Source: Pseudomonas taiwanensis (GTDB taxonomy: Bacteria > Pseudomonadota > Gammaproteobacteria > Pseudomonadales > Pseudomonadaceae). Taken from it: a stretch of 64,000 nt of DNA. Below, in pieces: positions 1 through 7,403 of the stretch (its first letter is position 1; each line of letters begins with the position of its first letter). The translations under genes were made by a program, and so were the position numbers. The DNA lies in the NCBI RefSeq assembly GCF_013393345.1, contig NZ_QJRF01000067.1:186001-250000 (forward strand). The letters run 5' to 3'. The notes below the pieces were generated by a model, which saw only the letters and a program-made list of their open reading frames with translations, searched no databases and had not been told where the DNA came from.

Positions 1-165
1 ATAGCTGCGCCAGCCGCCCAGCTTCCCGGTCTCGTAGTGGCCAAGGGCAATCCAGTAGGAATCGTTCGCCAGCGCCTGGATGCGTTCGGCGGGGAACTGG
101 GGAGCGGCGTGGGCGGCGATCGAGGTGCACAGGGCGAGGTACGGGAAAATCCGTTTCAAGGGCAC
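1..165 (-). CDS. DUF4105-like exported protein, N-terminal part only
   Basis: The N-terminal 55 codons are in the window and the rest lies beyond its left edge. A GTG start at 165 is preceded by an AGGAAG-type ribosome binding site. The product opens with a signal peptide (basic MPLKR, hydrophobic stretch, cut likely after AHA), followed by QFPAERIQALANDSYWIALG and a Gly-rich GGWRS stretch. This N-terminus resembles the large Pseudomonas DUF4105 envelope proteins. That assignment is from memory of the family and rests on only about 35 mature residues. Function unknown. Confidence 0.55.
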   Translation of the reverse strand, partial: MPLKRIFPYLALCTSIAAHAAPQFPAERIQALANDSYWIALGHYETGKLGGWRSY

Positions 166-319
166 AGCTCTTCCTGGTGAGAGATTCGTCCGAGCTTTGG
201 GTAACGCCGGGGCGGGTGTCAAGCAAGGCGATGACGCGCATTTACGCAAGTTTGCACAAGTGGGATGCAGGCTGCGTTACAGCGTCCACACTTAGGGAGT
301 GAACTGGGGAGATTCCAGC

Positions 320-643
320 ATGACAACTACCGACCCTCGGGCCGCACTCGATGCCCTGATAGTGGAGTACACCGCCCGCGCCAACTCCATTCGTGAAGAC
401 CTGGCCAGCAGCCACTCGCCGGATTTCGCCGAGCAGGCGGGGGAGCGCGAGAACGACGAAGTACTGACTGCGATCCTCGCCGAAACCGAGGCCGCCCTGC
501 GCCGTGTGGGCATGGCCAAGTTGCGCCTGGCGGACGGCAGCTACGGTTTTTGCCAGCGTTGCGGCGAGCCCATAGAGCCGGCGCGACTGGCGGTGCTGCC
601 GGCGGCCGAGTACTGCCTGAGCTGCGCTGACCTGGCCCACTGA
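320..643 (+). CDS. TraR/DksA-family zinc-finger protein
   Basis: A 107-residue protein of the DksA/TraR superfamily, whose members enter the RNA polymerase secondary channel or act as small zinc-finger regulators. Residues 8-65 are a predicted helical hairpin. The C-terminus holds the four-cysteine zinc finger C78-x2-C81 ... C99-x2-C102 in the family context YGFCQRCGEPI. ATG 320 is preferred over the upstream GTG at 299 because GGGGAGA lies 8 bases before it. At about 107 aa it is shorter than canonical DksA (about 148 aa) and matches the PA4577-type paralogue in position. It stands just before the Lon-like protease gene, 87 bp away in the same orientation. Confidence 0.85.
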   Translation: MTTTDPRAALDALIVEYTARANSIREDLASSHSPDFAEQAGERENDEVLTAILAETEAALRRVGMAKLRLADGSYGFCQRCGEPIEPARLAVLPAAEYCLSCADLAH

Positions 644-730
644 ACACCCTGGCGTTTTGCCTTGCCAGTGATGTCAGGGCGGCGCCAGAATGCGGCCATT
701 GCTTTCTTGCCGAGCCATTAAGGACACTCG

Positions 731-3241
731 ATGCCTGACTCCTTCGCTGCCAGCCTGCGACTGGCGCCCGATGCGCTGACCCGTCCCTTCGAGCCCCACC
801 AGTTCAGTTTTAAGTCGACCGAGGACCTGGAGCCCTTCCGCGGCGTGCTCGGCCAGGAGCGCGCGGTGGAGGCCCTGCAGTTCGGCGTGGCGATGCCGCG
901 TCCCGGTTACAACGTCTATGTGATGGGCGAGCCCGGCACCGGTCGCTTCTCCTTCGTAAAACGCTACCTCAAGGCCGAGGGCAAGCGCCTGGAAACCCCG
1001 GCGGACTGGCTCTACGTCAACCACTTCGAAGAACCCCGCGAGCCTCGTGCCCTGCAATTGCCGTCGGGCGAGGCGAACGATTTCATCTGCGACATCGAGC
1101 ATCTGGTGGACAACCTCCTGGCCACCTTCCCGGCGGTATTCGAGACACCCACCTTCCAGCAGAAGAAGAGTGCGATCGATCGCGCCTTCAACCAGCGCTA
1201 CGACCGTGCGCTCGACGTCATCGAGCGCCTGGCCCTGGAGAAGGATGTCGCCCTCTACCGTGACAGCGCCAACATCGCCTTCACGCCCATGAAGGACGGC
1301 AAGGCTCTGGACGAAGCGGACTTCGCCCAGCTGGACGAAGCCGAGCGCGATCGTTTCCACGATGACATTTCCATGCTGGAGGAGCGCCTGAACGAGGAGC
1401 TGTCCAGCCTTCCGCAGTGGAAGCGCGAGTCCAGCAACCAGCTGCGCCAGCTCAACGAGGAAACCATTACCCAGGCCCTGCAACCGCTGCTTTCGCCCCT
1501 GTCGGCCAAGTACGCGGAGAACGCCGGCGTCGTGGCCTATCTGCAGGCCATGCAGGTGAACCTGCTTAAAACGGTGGTGGACCAACTGCTGGACGACAAG
1601 CCGGACGCCCAGCGTCGCGAAATACTGGAAGAGCAGTACTGCCCCAGCCTGGTGGTGGGTCATCACGCCAGCGGCGGCGCCCCGGTGGTGTTCGAGCCGC
1701 ATCCCACCTATGACAACCTGTTCGGCCGCATCGAGTACGGCACCGACCAGGGCGCCCTCTACACCAGCTACCGTCAGCTGCGCCCAGGTGCGCTGCACCG
1801 TGCCAACGGTGGTTTCCTGATCCTGGAAGCCGAGAAGCTGCTGGGCGAGCCCTTCGTCTGGGATGCCCTGAAGCGCGCACTGCAGTCGCGCAAGCTGAAG
1901 ATGGAGTCCCCTCTTGCCGAGCTCGGTCGCCTGGCCACCGTTACCCTGACACCCCAGATGATCCCGCTGCAGGTGAAGGTGGTGATCATCGGTTCGCGCC
2001 AGCTCTACTACACGCTGCAGGACCTGGATCCCGACTTCCAGGAGATGTTCCGCGTGCTGGTGGACTTCGACGAGGAAATCGCCCTGTCGGACGACAGCCT
2101 CGAGCAGTTCGCCCAGTTGCTGAAGACCCGCACCTCGGAAGAGGGCATGGCCCCGCTCACCGCGGCTGCCGTCGCCCGCCTGGCGACCTACAGCGCCCGT
2201 CTGGCCGAGCACCAGGGCCGGCTTTCGGCACGCATCGGCGACCTGTTCCAACTGGTCAGTGAGGCGGACTTCATCCGTCAGTTGGCGAACGAGCCGATGA
2301 CCGATGCCGATCACATCGACCGCGCCCTCAAGGCCAAGGCGACCCGCACTGGCCGTGTATCCGCGCGCATCCTCGACGACATGCTGGCGGGCATCATCCT
2401 GATCGACACCTCCGGCGCCGCCGTGGGCAAGTGCAACGGCCTGACGGTGCTGGAAGTGGGCGATTCGGCTTTCGGCGTGCCGGCGCGGATTTCGGCGACC
2501 GTCTACCCGGGCAGCTCGGGCATCGTCGACATCGAACGCGAGGTCAACCTGGGCCAGCCGATTCACTCCAAGGGGGTGATGATCCTCACCGGGTACCTCG
2601 GCAGCCGCTATGCCCAGGAATTCCCCCTGGAGATCTCCGCGAGCATCGCCCTGGAGCAGTCCTACGGCTACGTGGATGGCGACAGCGCTTCCCTCGGTGA
2701 GGCCTGCACCCTGATCTCCGCGCTCTCGCGCACGCCGCTCAAGCAGTGCTTCGCCATCACCGGCTCGATCAACCAGTTCGGCGAGGTGCAGGCAGTCGGT
2801 GGGGTCAACGAGAAGATCGAAGGCTTCTTCCGCCTCTGCGAGGCCCGTGGCCTGACGGGCGAGCAGGGGGTCATCATCCCTCATGCCAACGTCACCACCC
2901 TGATGCTGGACGAACGCGTGCTGGAGGCCGTGCGCACGGGCCGCTTCCACGTCTATGCGGTCCGCCAGGCCGACGAGGCGCTGAGCCTGCTGGTGGGCGA
3001 GCCTGCTGGTGTGCCGGACGACAAGGGCCAGTTCCCCGAAGGCAGCGTCAATGCCCGCGTAGTGGCGCGACTGCGGGAAATTGCCGAGATGGGGCTGGAA
3101 GAAGAGGAGAAACCAGCAGTTGCCCAGGAGGTAGTGGAGGCCGTTGCCAAGGCCGCAGCACCGCCCAAGCCTGCGCGTAAGGGGCCAAAGAAGGAGCCCG
3201 GCAAGGCGCCGGTCCCGGACAAGACCCAGGGTCCGTCCTGA
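731..3241 (+). CDS. Lon-like ATP-dependent serine protease (S16, AAA_32 type)
   Basis: An 836-aa protease of the soluble LonB-like class common in Pseudomonas (the PA4576 position; PA0779 AsrA is a known relative). The N-terminal AAA_32 domain has the degenerate P-loop GEPGTGRFS (about residues 66-74), where Arg replaces the usual Lys, as is typical of this subfamily. The proteolytic domain covers about residues 560-770. It carries the Ser-Lys dyad in VDGDSASLG (Ser652) and GGVNEKIEG (Lys695). The tail after about residue 780 is rich in Ala, Lys and Pro and looks disordered. ATG 731 follows a purine-rich AAGGA site. Cytoplasmic protein quality control or stress proteolysis is inferred; substrates are unknown. 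Confidence 0.9.
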   Translation: MPDSFAASLRLAPDALTRPFEPHQFSFKSTEDLEPFRGVLGQERAVEALQFGVAMPRPGYNVYVMGEPGTGRFSFVKRYLKAEGKRLETPADWLYVNHFEEPREPRALQLPSGEANDFICDIEHLVDNLLATFPAVFETPTFQQKKSAIDRAFNQRYDRALDVIERLALEKDVALYRDSANIAFTPMKDGKALDEADFAQLDEAERDRFHDDISMLEERLNEELSSLPQWKRESSNQLRQLNEETITQALQPLLSPLSAKYAENAGVVAYLQAMQVNLLKTVVDQLLDDKPDAQRREILEEQYCPSLVVGHHASGGAPVVFEPHPTYDNLFGRIEYGTDQGALYTSYRQLRPGALHRANGGFLILEAEKLLGEPFVWDALKRALQSRKLKMESPLAELGRLATVTLTPQMIPLQVKVVIIGSRQLYYTLQDLDPDFQEMFRVLVDFDEEIALSDDSLEQFAQLLKTRTSEEGMAPLTAAAVARLATYSARLAEHQGRLSARIGDLFQLVSEADFIRQLANEPMTDADHIDRALKAKATRTGRVSARILDDMLAGIILIDTSGAAVGKCNGLTVLEVGDSAFGVPARISATVYPGSSGIVDIEREVNLGQPIHSKGVMILTGYLGSRYAQEFPLEISASIALEQSYGYVDGDSASLGEACTLISALSRTPLKQCFAITGSINQFGEVQAVGGVNEKIEGFFRLCEARGLTGEQGVIIPHANVTTLMLDERVLEAVRTGRFHVYAVRQADEALSLLVGEPAGVPDDKGQFPEGSVNARVVARLREIAEMGLEEEEKPAVAQEVVEAVAKAAAPPKPARKGPKKEPGKAPVPDKTQGPS

Positions 3242-3358
3242 GTCATCGACCGTCGCGCCGGGTTGGGTGCCCGGCGTGGCTGGTCAGTCATTGAGCGGTG
3301 GGGAAGGCCCCTCGGGTAGCCGGCGTCCCACCGCCTTTCCCTCACCCTGTGCACAGGG

Positions 3359-3382
3359 TTATCCACAGTTCACGTGGATAAG
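3359..3382 (+). promoter_or_regulatory. DnaA-box pair (perfect TTATCCACA plus inverted near-match)
   Basis: TTATCCACA at 3359-3367 equals the DnaA-box consensus. Five bases later CGTGGATAA, an inverted box with one mismatch, follows, giving an imperfect dyad. It lies about 70 bp upstream of the small conserved gene at 3450. Binding by DnaA is inferred from sequence only. Confidence 0.5.
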
Positions 3383-3449
3383 CATCGCGCTTTCGCAGGT
3401 CTAAACTCGGGTGTAGGCTGAAAAACAGGCCTCTGCGAGGAAAGCCGCC

Positions 3450-3791
3450 ATGACGCGCAACCTCTGCCTTACCCGTCAGTGCCTGGGACTCGTGACCCGG
3501 ATCGAGTGTGTGATCCGTCCGCTGGCGGGAGAGAATGGACTCTGGACGCTGCTCTGTGCAGCGGGAATGTCGGGGGAACAACCCTCGGCGATCAAAGCCC
3601 AGGGCCCATTCCATGGGCCTATCGTGGCGGAGTCGGTGCTCTCTGCGATTGCCGATTGCCTCGCCGAACAGGGTTACACCGAAGCCCACGATCCGCCGAT
3701 CTGGCGCCTGCACCTCCAGGGTGAGTTGCGACGCATCAATGGCACGCGTTGTCGAAGCCTTGGCGACTGCCAGTTCCGCCCCGAAACCTGA
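3450..3791 (+). CDS. Conserved Pseudomonas protein of unknown function (PA4575-like)
   Basis: A 113-aa protein beginning MTRNLCLTRQCLGLVTRIEC, with Cys residues at several places (six in all, including one in the LCAAG stretch and two near the end in TRCRSLGDCQF). I recognise it as a conserved Pseudomonas hypothetical from its position between the Lon-like protease and the YqhA-family membrane protein. No domain of known function is visible. The start ATG follows GCGAGGAAAGCCGCC, which provides a ribosome binding site. Perfect DnaA boxes lie on both sides of the gene (3359 and 3881). Confidence 0.7.
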   Translation: MTRNLCLTRQCLGLVTRIECVIRPLAGENGLWTLLCAAGMSGEQPSAIKAQGPFHGPIVAESVLSAIADCLAEQGYTEAHDPPIWRLHLQGELRRINGTRCRSLGDCQFRPET

Positions 3792-3880
3792 CGGGCTTCA
3801 GTTGGCCAGCTTTTGTGCAGCGGCTGGGAGCCTACGGCGGTAGCGGCGTGCGTCGGACGTTCCAATGTTCGCTCACAGAC

Positions 3881-3889
3881 TTATCCACA
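3881..3889 (+). promoter_or_regulatory. DnaA box (TTATCCACA)
   Basis: A second perfect 9-mer DnaA box about 95 bp upstream of the YqhA-family gene. With the pair at 3359 it flanks the small gene at 3450-3791. Function is inferred from the consensus only. Confidence 0.4.
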
Positions 3890-3984
3890 GTGTTTGGGGA
3901 TATTTCGCTGCTCGTTGCCATTATTTTTCTGTAAGAAGCACCTCGCTATACTCGCGGCCGGTTTTTTACTGACTACGAGAAGCC

Positions 3985-4479
3985 ATGGAACGCATTCTAG
4001 AAAACTCGATGTACGCCGCACGCTGGTTGCTGGCCCCGATCTACTTCGGCCTGTCCTTCGCGCTGTTGGCGCTGACCCTGAAATTCTTCCAGGAAGTCGT
4101 GCACATCCTGCCGCACGTCTTCGAGAAGTCCGAAGCAGACCTCATCCTGGTGCTGCTGTCGCTGATCGATATGTCGCTGGTGGGCGGCCTGCTGGTGATG
4201 GTGATGATTTCCGGCTACGAGAACTTCGTTTCTCAGCTGGATATCGATGACAGCAAGGAAAAACTGAGCTGGCTCGGCAAGATGGACTCCGGCTCGTTGA
4301 AGATGAAGGTGGCCGCATCCATCGTGGCGATCTCCTCCATCCACCTGCTGCGCATCTTCATGGACGCGCAGAACATCGATAACAGCAAGATCATGTGGTA
4401 CGTGGTGTTGCACATGACCTTCGTCATCTCCGCCTTCGCCATGGGTTATCTGGACAAGATGACCAAGCACGACCACTGA
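3985..4479 (+). CDS. YqhA/TIGR00645 family inner-membrane protein
   Basis: A 164-aa integral membrane protein of the TIGR00645 (YqhA, UPF0114) family. Three or four hydrophobic segments are visible: about residues 13-33, 50-75, 107-125 and 135-155. They are separated by a charged stretch ([19 protein letters not shown]) typical of the family. Its biochemical role is unknown. It stands alone between its own upstream region with a DnaA box and a GC-rich hairpin downstream. The ATG at 3985 follows GAGAAGCC. Confidence 0.85.
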   Translation: MERILENSMYAARWLLAPIYFGLSFALLALTLKFFQEVVHILPHVFEKSEADLILVLLSLIDMSLVGGLLVMVMISGYENFVSQLDIDDSKEKLSWLGKMDSGSLKMKVAASIVAISSIHLLRIFMDAQNIDNSKIMWYVVLHMTFVISAFAMGYLDKMTKHDH

Positions 4480-4500
4480 CAAGGTTTTTGCGCTGCCCTG

Positions 4501-4532
4501 ACCGCCCGGCCGCTGAAAAGCGGACGGGCGGT
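4501..4532 (+). terminator. GC-rich hairpin after the yqhA-like gene
   Basis: ACCGCCCG-GCCGCT / AGCGG-ACGGGCGGT pair around a GAAA loop, 21 bp after the stop codon. Only two T residues follow, so it is a strong hairpin but a weak classical terminator. Confidence 0.5.
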
Positions 4533-4601
4533 TGCGTATCTGCCGTCCACATACGGTCCTGTGCATTAGATTTGAGGTGTACAGCGAGCGAGGGCGACGC
4601 C

Positions 4602-4907
4602 ATGAAATTGCACGACCTCAGCAGTCATGCCCGTGCCGGGCACATCGAAGAAATCAACCTGATCTCCCTGGAAGGCGGTATCTATCTGCTGGAAGCCCGG
4701 ATCGATGGCCGTAGCCATCATCTGGATGACGGCCAGGGCCATGCGACGCACCTTCGCTCGGTGGAACACGCCCGGGAAGTGCTTCGCGAGTTCCCGGACC
4801 TGCCCTTCCATCTGGTGCACAGCGTGGTGCACGACGAGATGTGCGGGATGGAGGCAGACAGCCAGGATACGGTGCGCGTGCCCATCTCGACCCGCGTCTC
4901 CCACTGA
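4602..4907 (+). CDS. DUF6482 family protein
   Basis: A 101-aa protein, MKLHDLSSHARAGHIEEINL onward, with the conserved C-terminal block LPFHLVHSVVHDEMCGM. It matches the small Pseudomonas DUF6482 family (PA4573 position). No enzymatic motif, signal peptide or membrane segment is visible, so a cytoplasmic protein of unknown function is the limit of what can be said. ATG 4602 follows GAGGGCGACGCC. Confidence 0.75.
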   Translation: MKLHDLSSHARAGHIEEINLISLEGGIYLLEARIDGRSHHLDDGQGHATHLRSVEHAREVLREFPDLPFHLVHSVVHDEMCGMEADSQDTVRVPISTRVSH

Positions 4908-4992
4908 CCTGCGGCTGTCGGCGGGAGCCCGCGCCGGGGAAGGGAAGCTGTGCTAGTCTGGCCGACCTTTTTTCCCGGAGCGGAGTTCCGCC

Positions 4993-5610
4993 ATGTCTCA
5001 ACTCGATCTCTCTACCGACGAAACCCGCGTCAGCTACGGCATCGGCCGTCAGCTCGGCGACCAGATCCGTGACAATCCCCCGCCCGGCGTAAGCCTTGAA
5101 GCAGTGATCGCTGGCCTCAGCGATGCCTTCCAGGGCGTGGAAAGCCGTGTCGATGGTGCTGCCCTGTCTGCCAGCTTCCGCGTGATTCGCGAGCGCATGC
5201 AGGCTGAAGCCGAAGCCAAGGCCGAGGCCGCTGCTGGCGCTGGTCGCACCTACCTGGAAGAGAACGCCAAGCGCGAAGGCGTGACCGTCCTGCCGTCCGG
5301 CTTGCAGTTCGAAGTACTGGTAGCGGGTGAGGGCGCCAAGCCGTCCGCCGAAGACACCGTCCGCACCCACTACCACGGCACCCTGATCGACGGCACTGTG
5401 TTCGACAGCTCCTACGATCGTGGCCAGCCGGCCGAATTCCCGGTGGGCGGCGTGATCGCCGGCTGGGTCGAGGCCCTGCAACTGATGAACGCTGGCAGCA
5501 AATGGCGCCTGCACGTTCCGAGCGAACTGGCCTATGGCGCCCAAGGCGTCGGTAGCATCCCGCCGCACAGCGTGCTGGTGTTCGATGTGGAGCTCCTGGA
5601 CATCCTCTGA
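4993..5610 (+). CDS. fklB: FKBP-type peptidyl-prolyl cis-trans isomerase
   Basis: A 205-aa FKBP of the FklB/FkpA class, catalysing proline cis-trans isomerisation. An N-terminal helical dimerisation region (residues 1-95, with an Ala/Glu-rich linker) precedes the FKBP fold (about 110-205). Family signatures seen are VRTHYHGTLIDGTVFDSSYD, a GGVIAGWVEAL helix start and LAYGAQGVGSIPPHSVLVFDVEL. There is no signal peptide, so FklB-like cytoplasmic rather than periplasmic FkpA. CCCGGAGCGG lies upstream of ATG 4993. Confidence 0.93.
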   Translation: MSQLDLSTDETRVSYGIGRQLGDQIRDNPPPGVSLEAVIAGLSDAFQGVESRVDGAALSASFRVIRERMQAEAEAKAEAAAGAGRTYLEENAKREGVTVLPSGLQFEVLVAGEGAKPSAEDTVRTHYHGTLIDGTVFDSSYDRGQPAEFPVGGVIAGWVEALQLMNAGSKWRLHVPSELAYGAQGVGSIPPHSVLVFDVELLDIL

Positions 5611-5657
5611 TCCAGGGCGACCCCTGGGCGAGCCATCCCTGGCCCGTCCAGGAACCG

Positions 5658-5734
5658 GCGAGGGCGCCTTTGCCCTCGCTGCAAGCGCGGCGCCCGGGCG
5701 CCGCACTTGCGGATGACGCATCCTGGCGTCATCC
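5658..5734. terminator. Three stacked hairpins between convergent genes
   Basis: Three inverted repeats follow one another almost without spacing. They are GCGAGGGC/GCCCTCGC (5658-5679), a 15-bp-arm hairpin GCAAGCGCGGCGCCC (5681-5710, one mismatch), and GGATGACGC/GCGTCATCC (5711-5734). They lie between the convergent fklB and the small iron-regulated gene and probably end both transcripts. No long T-run is present, so the mechanism is inferred. Confidence 0.5.
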
Positions 5735-5751
5735 AGATTCCCGAATGACCC

Positions 5752-5994
5752 TCAGTGCAGCTCGCCGTGCGGACGCAATGCCCTGGCGTAGCAGAACAGG
5801 AAGAGGTTTCGCACCAATTCCTTGAGCACCAGCGGCTCGCTTGAGTTGAGGCAGGCCAGGTCGAGTTCGCCCTGTTCGCGCAGTTCGTCGAGGGCTTCTT
5901 CTTCCAGCACGGCGCAGACCTCACCGGTTTCCCGATGGAGTATCCGCAGGTAGGGGTGGGGGCGATCCAGCCAGGCATCGATCAGGTAGGTCAT
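5752..5994 (-). CDS. Small Fur-regulated protein (PA4570-like), unknown function
   Basis: An 80-aa acidic protein starting MTYLIDAWLDRPHPYLRILH, with no known domain. Position and sequence match the PA4570-type gene of P. aeruginosa, which is known for strong induction under iron limitation. The ATG at 5994 follows an excellent AAGGAGATGAGCC ribosome binding site. A Fur-box-like sequence overlapping a good sigma-70 promoter lies 29-57 bp upstream, which supports iron control. Its biochemical role is not evident from the sequence. Confidence 0.8.
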   Translation of the reverse strand: MTYLIDAWLDRPHPYLRILHRETGEVCAVLEEEALDELREQGELDLACLNSSEPLVLKELVRNLFLFCYARALRPHGELH

Positions 5995-6022
5995 GGCTCA
6001 TCTCCTTGAAAACCGTAGAGAT

Positions 6023-6051
6023 GAGAATAATTACTATTATCAAAATGGCAA
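6023..6051 (-). promoter_or_regulatory. Sigma-70 promoter with Fur box over spacer and -10
   Basis: On the minus strand, TTGCCA (-35, 6046-6051) and TATTCT (-10, 6024-6029) are 16 bases apart. The 19-mer GATAATAGTAATTATTCTC (6023-6041) matches the Fur consensus at 15 of 19 positions by eye. It covers the -10 and most of the spacer, the classic arrangement for Fur repression in iron-replete cells. Confidence 0.72.
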
Positions 6052-6080
6052 GCGCTAATCGATACCTTTCGTCGAGGCAG

Positions 6081-6311
6081 AAAAAAGCCCGTCACCAGGA
6101 CGTAATGCTGTTCAGTTAGCCCCGCCCACGAGGTGTCGCTGTTGTTGTAGGAGCGAGCTTGCTCGCGAAGCTTTCCGGGATATCGCCCATTCGCCAGCAA
6201 GCTGGCTCCTACAGCGTTTCCCCGCTGCAGAAACCAAGAACGCCGCTCACCCGGTGAGGGATTAGCGGCGTTCTTATGTGAACAGCATTACGTCACCAGG
6301 ACGGGCTTTTT
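6081..6311 (-). terminator. ispB terminator split by a miniature element
   Basis: Without the insert the sequence reads AAAAAAGCC-CGTCACCAGGACG-GGCTTTTT, a bidirectional Rho-independent hairpin following ispB. The element at 6103-6290 now separates the two arms, and the 13-bp loop region is duplicated on both sides. Confidence 0.7.
6103..6290 (+). mobile_element. IS4-end miniature element (MITE) carrying a REPIN, copy 1
   Basis: A 188-bp element without coding capacity. The ends are TAATGCTGTTCA and its inverse TGAACAGCATTA. A 13-bp direct repeat CGTCACCAGGACG flanks it (6090-6102 and 6291-6303). Inside are a 66-bp REPIN (6147-6212, two inverted REPs GTAGGAGC...GCTCCTAC), a CAGCG/CGCTG hairpin, and a hairpin AAGAACGCCGCT/AGCGGCGTTCTT (6236-6275). 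Compared by eye, copy 2 differs at three bases and copy 3 at one base plus one deletion. The ends resemble E. coli IS4 (TAATGCCGATCAGTTAAG, 11-13 bp duplications), so mobilisation in trans by an IS4-group transposase is inferred. Confidence 0.85.
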
Positions 6312-6326
6312 CGACTGATCAGGGCC

Positions 6327-7295
6327 TCAGTGGGTTCGCGCGACAGCGAACTCGGTGAGCTCGACCAGCGCATCGCGATAAGCGCTGGCCGGTAGCGTAT
6401 TCAGGCAGGTGATGGCACGGGCGGCGTAGTCGCGGGCCAGTTGGGCGGTGTAGTCCAGGGCGCCTGCTGCTTCCACGGCTGCGCGGATACCTTCCAGGTC
6501 CTGGCTGCCACCTTGCTGGATGGCCTTGCGCACCAGGCTGGCCTGCTCCGGAGTGCCATCGCGCATGGTGGCGATCAGCGGCAGGGTGGGCTTGCCTTCG
6601 GCCAGGTCGTCTCCGACGTTCTTGCCGAGGGTGGCAGCATCGCCGCGGTAGTCGAGCAAGTCGTCCACCAATTGGAAGGCGATGCCCAGGGCGTCGCCGA
6701 ACTGGCGCAGAGTCTCGGACTGCTCGGCGCTTGCGCCGGCCAGCACCGCGGCGCTGTGGGTCGAGGCCTCGAAGAGCATCGCGGTCTTGCCGCGAATGAC
6801 TTCCATATAGGTTTCTTCGGTGGTGCTGGCGTCACGGATTTTCGACAGTTGCAGCACTTCGCCTTCGGCGATGACCCGAGTGGCCTGGGAGATGATGCGC
6901 ATCACCGGCATGGAGCCGAGTTCCACCATCATTTCGAAGGAGCGGGCATAGAGGAAGTCGCCCACCAGCACGCTCGGCGCGTTCCCCCAAAGGGCGTTGG
7001 CGGTCGAGCGGCCGCGGCGCAGGCCGGAGGCATCCACCACGTCATCGTGGAGCAGGGTGGAGGTGTGCAGGAACTCGATGGTGGCGGCCAGCAGGCGCAG
7101 TTGGTCGCCGCCGAAGCCAAGGGCATTGCCGCTCAGCAGGACGAGCAGCGGGCGCAGGCGCTTGCCACCGGCGGAGACGATGTAGTCACCGATCTTTTCC
7201 ACCAGGGGGACGCGGGAGGTCAGCTGCCGGCGAATGATGTCGTCGACTGCGGTAAAATCGTCCGCCACCACGCGGTAGAAAGCCTGGGGTTGCAT
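6327..7295 (-). CDS. ispB: Octaprenyl/polyprenyl diphosphate synthase
   Basis: A 322-aa trans-isoprenyl diphosphate synthase that elongates farnesyl diphosphate to make the ubiquinone side chain. Both Asp-rich motifs are present: LLHDDVVD (first DDxxD, about 84-88) and LVDDLLDY (second, about 210-217). The substrate-binding GGKRLRP is at 43-49. Length and motifs are normal for IspB. It is divergent from rplU-rpmA, the standard gamma-proteobacterial arrangement, and its 3' terminator is interrupted by a miniature element. Confidence 0.95.
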   Translation of the reverse strand: MQPQAFYRVVADDFTAVDDIIRRQLTSRVPLVEKIGDYIVSAGGKRLRPLLVLLSGNALGFGGDQLRLLAATIEFLHTSTLLHDDVVDASGLRRGRSTANALWGNAPSVLVGDFLYARSFEMMVELGSMPVMRIISQATRVIAEGEVLQLSKIRDASTTEETYMEVIRGKTAMLFEASTHSAAVLAGASAEQSETLRQFGDALGIAFQLVDDLLDYRGDAATLGKNVGDDLAEGKPTLPLIATMRDGTPEQASLVRKAIQQGGSQDLEGIRAAVEAAGALDYTAQLARDYAARAITCLNTLPASAYRDALVELTEFAVARTH

Positions 7296-7374
7296 CGGCC
7301 AGAAGTGCTCCTGTTGGGATGCGCGGCATGCTAGGGACCGGGCCGGGGACTGTCAAGGCGAGCCCTGGCGGTGC

Positions 7375-7403
7375 TTGCGCGGCAATCGCGCCTTGCGTAC
7401 AAT
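7375..7403 (+). promoter_or_regulatory. Sigma-70 promoter of rplU-rpmA
   Basis: TTGCGC (-35, 7375-7380) and TACAAT (-10, 7398-7403) with a 17-base spacer. A start near 7410 would leave an untranslated leader of about 130 bases before rplU. Confidence 0.55.

Noticed and set aside
674-2950. A 758-codon open frame antisense to the Lon-like protease
   Set aside because: It mirrors the codon periodicity of a GC-rich real gene, has no ribosome binding site or domain, and the plus-strand frame encodes a clear protease.
3924-3952. A -10-like TATACT upstream of the yqhA-like gene
   Set aside because: No acceptable -35 at 16-18 bp, so the promoter was not called.
5991-6200. A 69-codon frame covering the left half of element copy 1, with a similar frame at copy 3
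   Set aside because: The frame continues from unrelated flanking sequence in each copy and shows no conserved protein, so the element is treated as non-coding.
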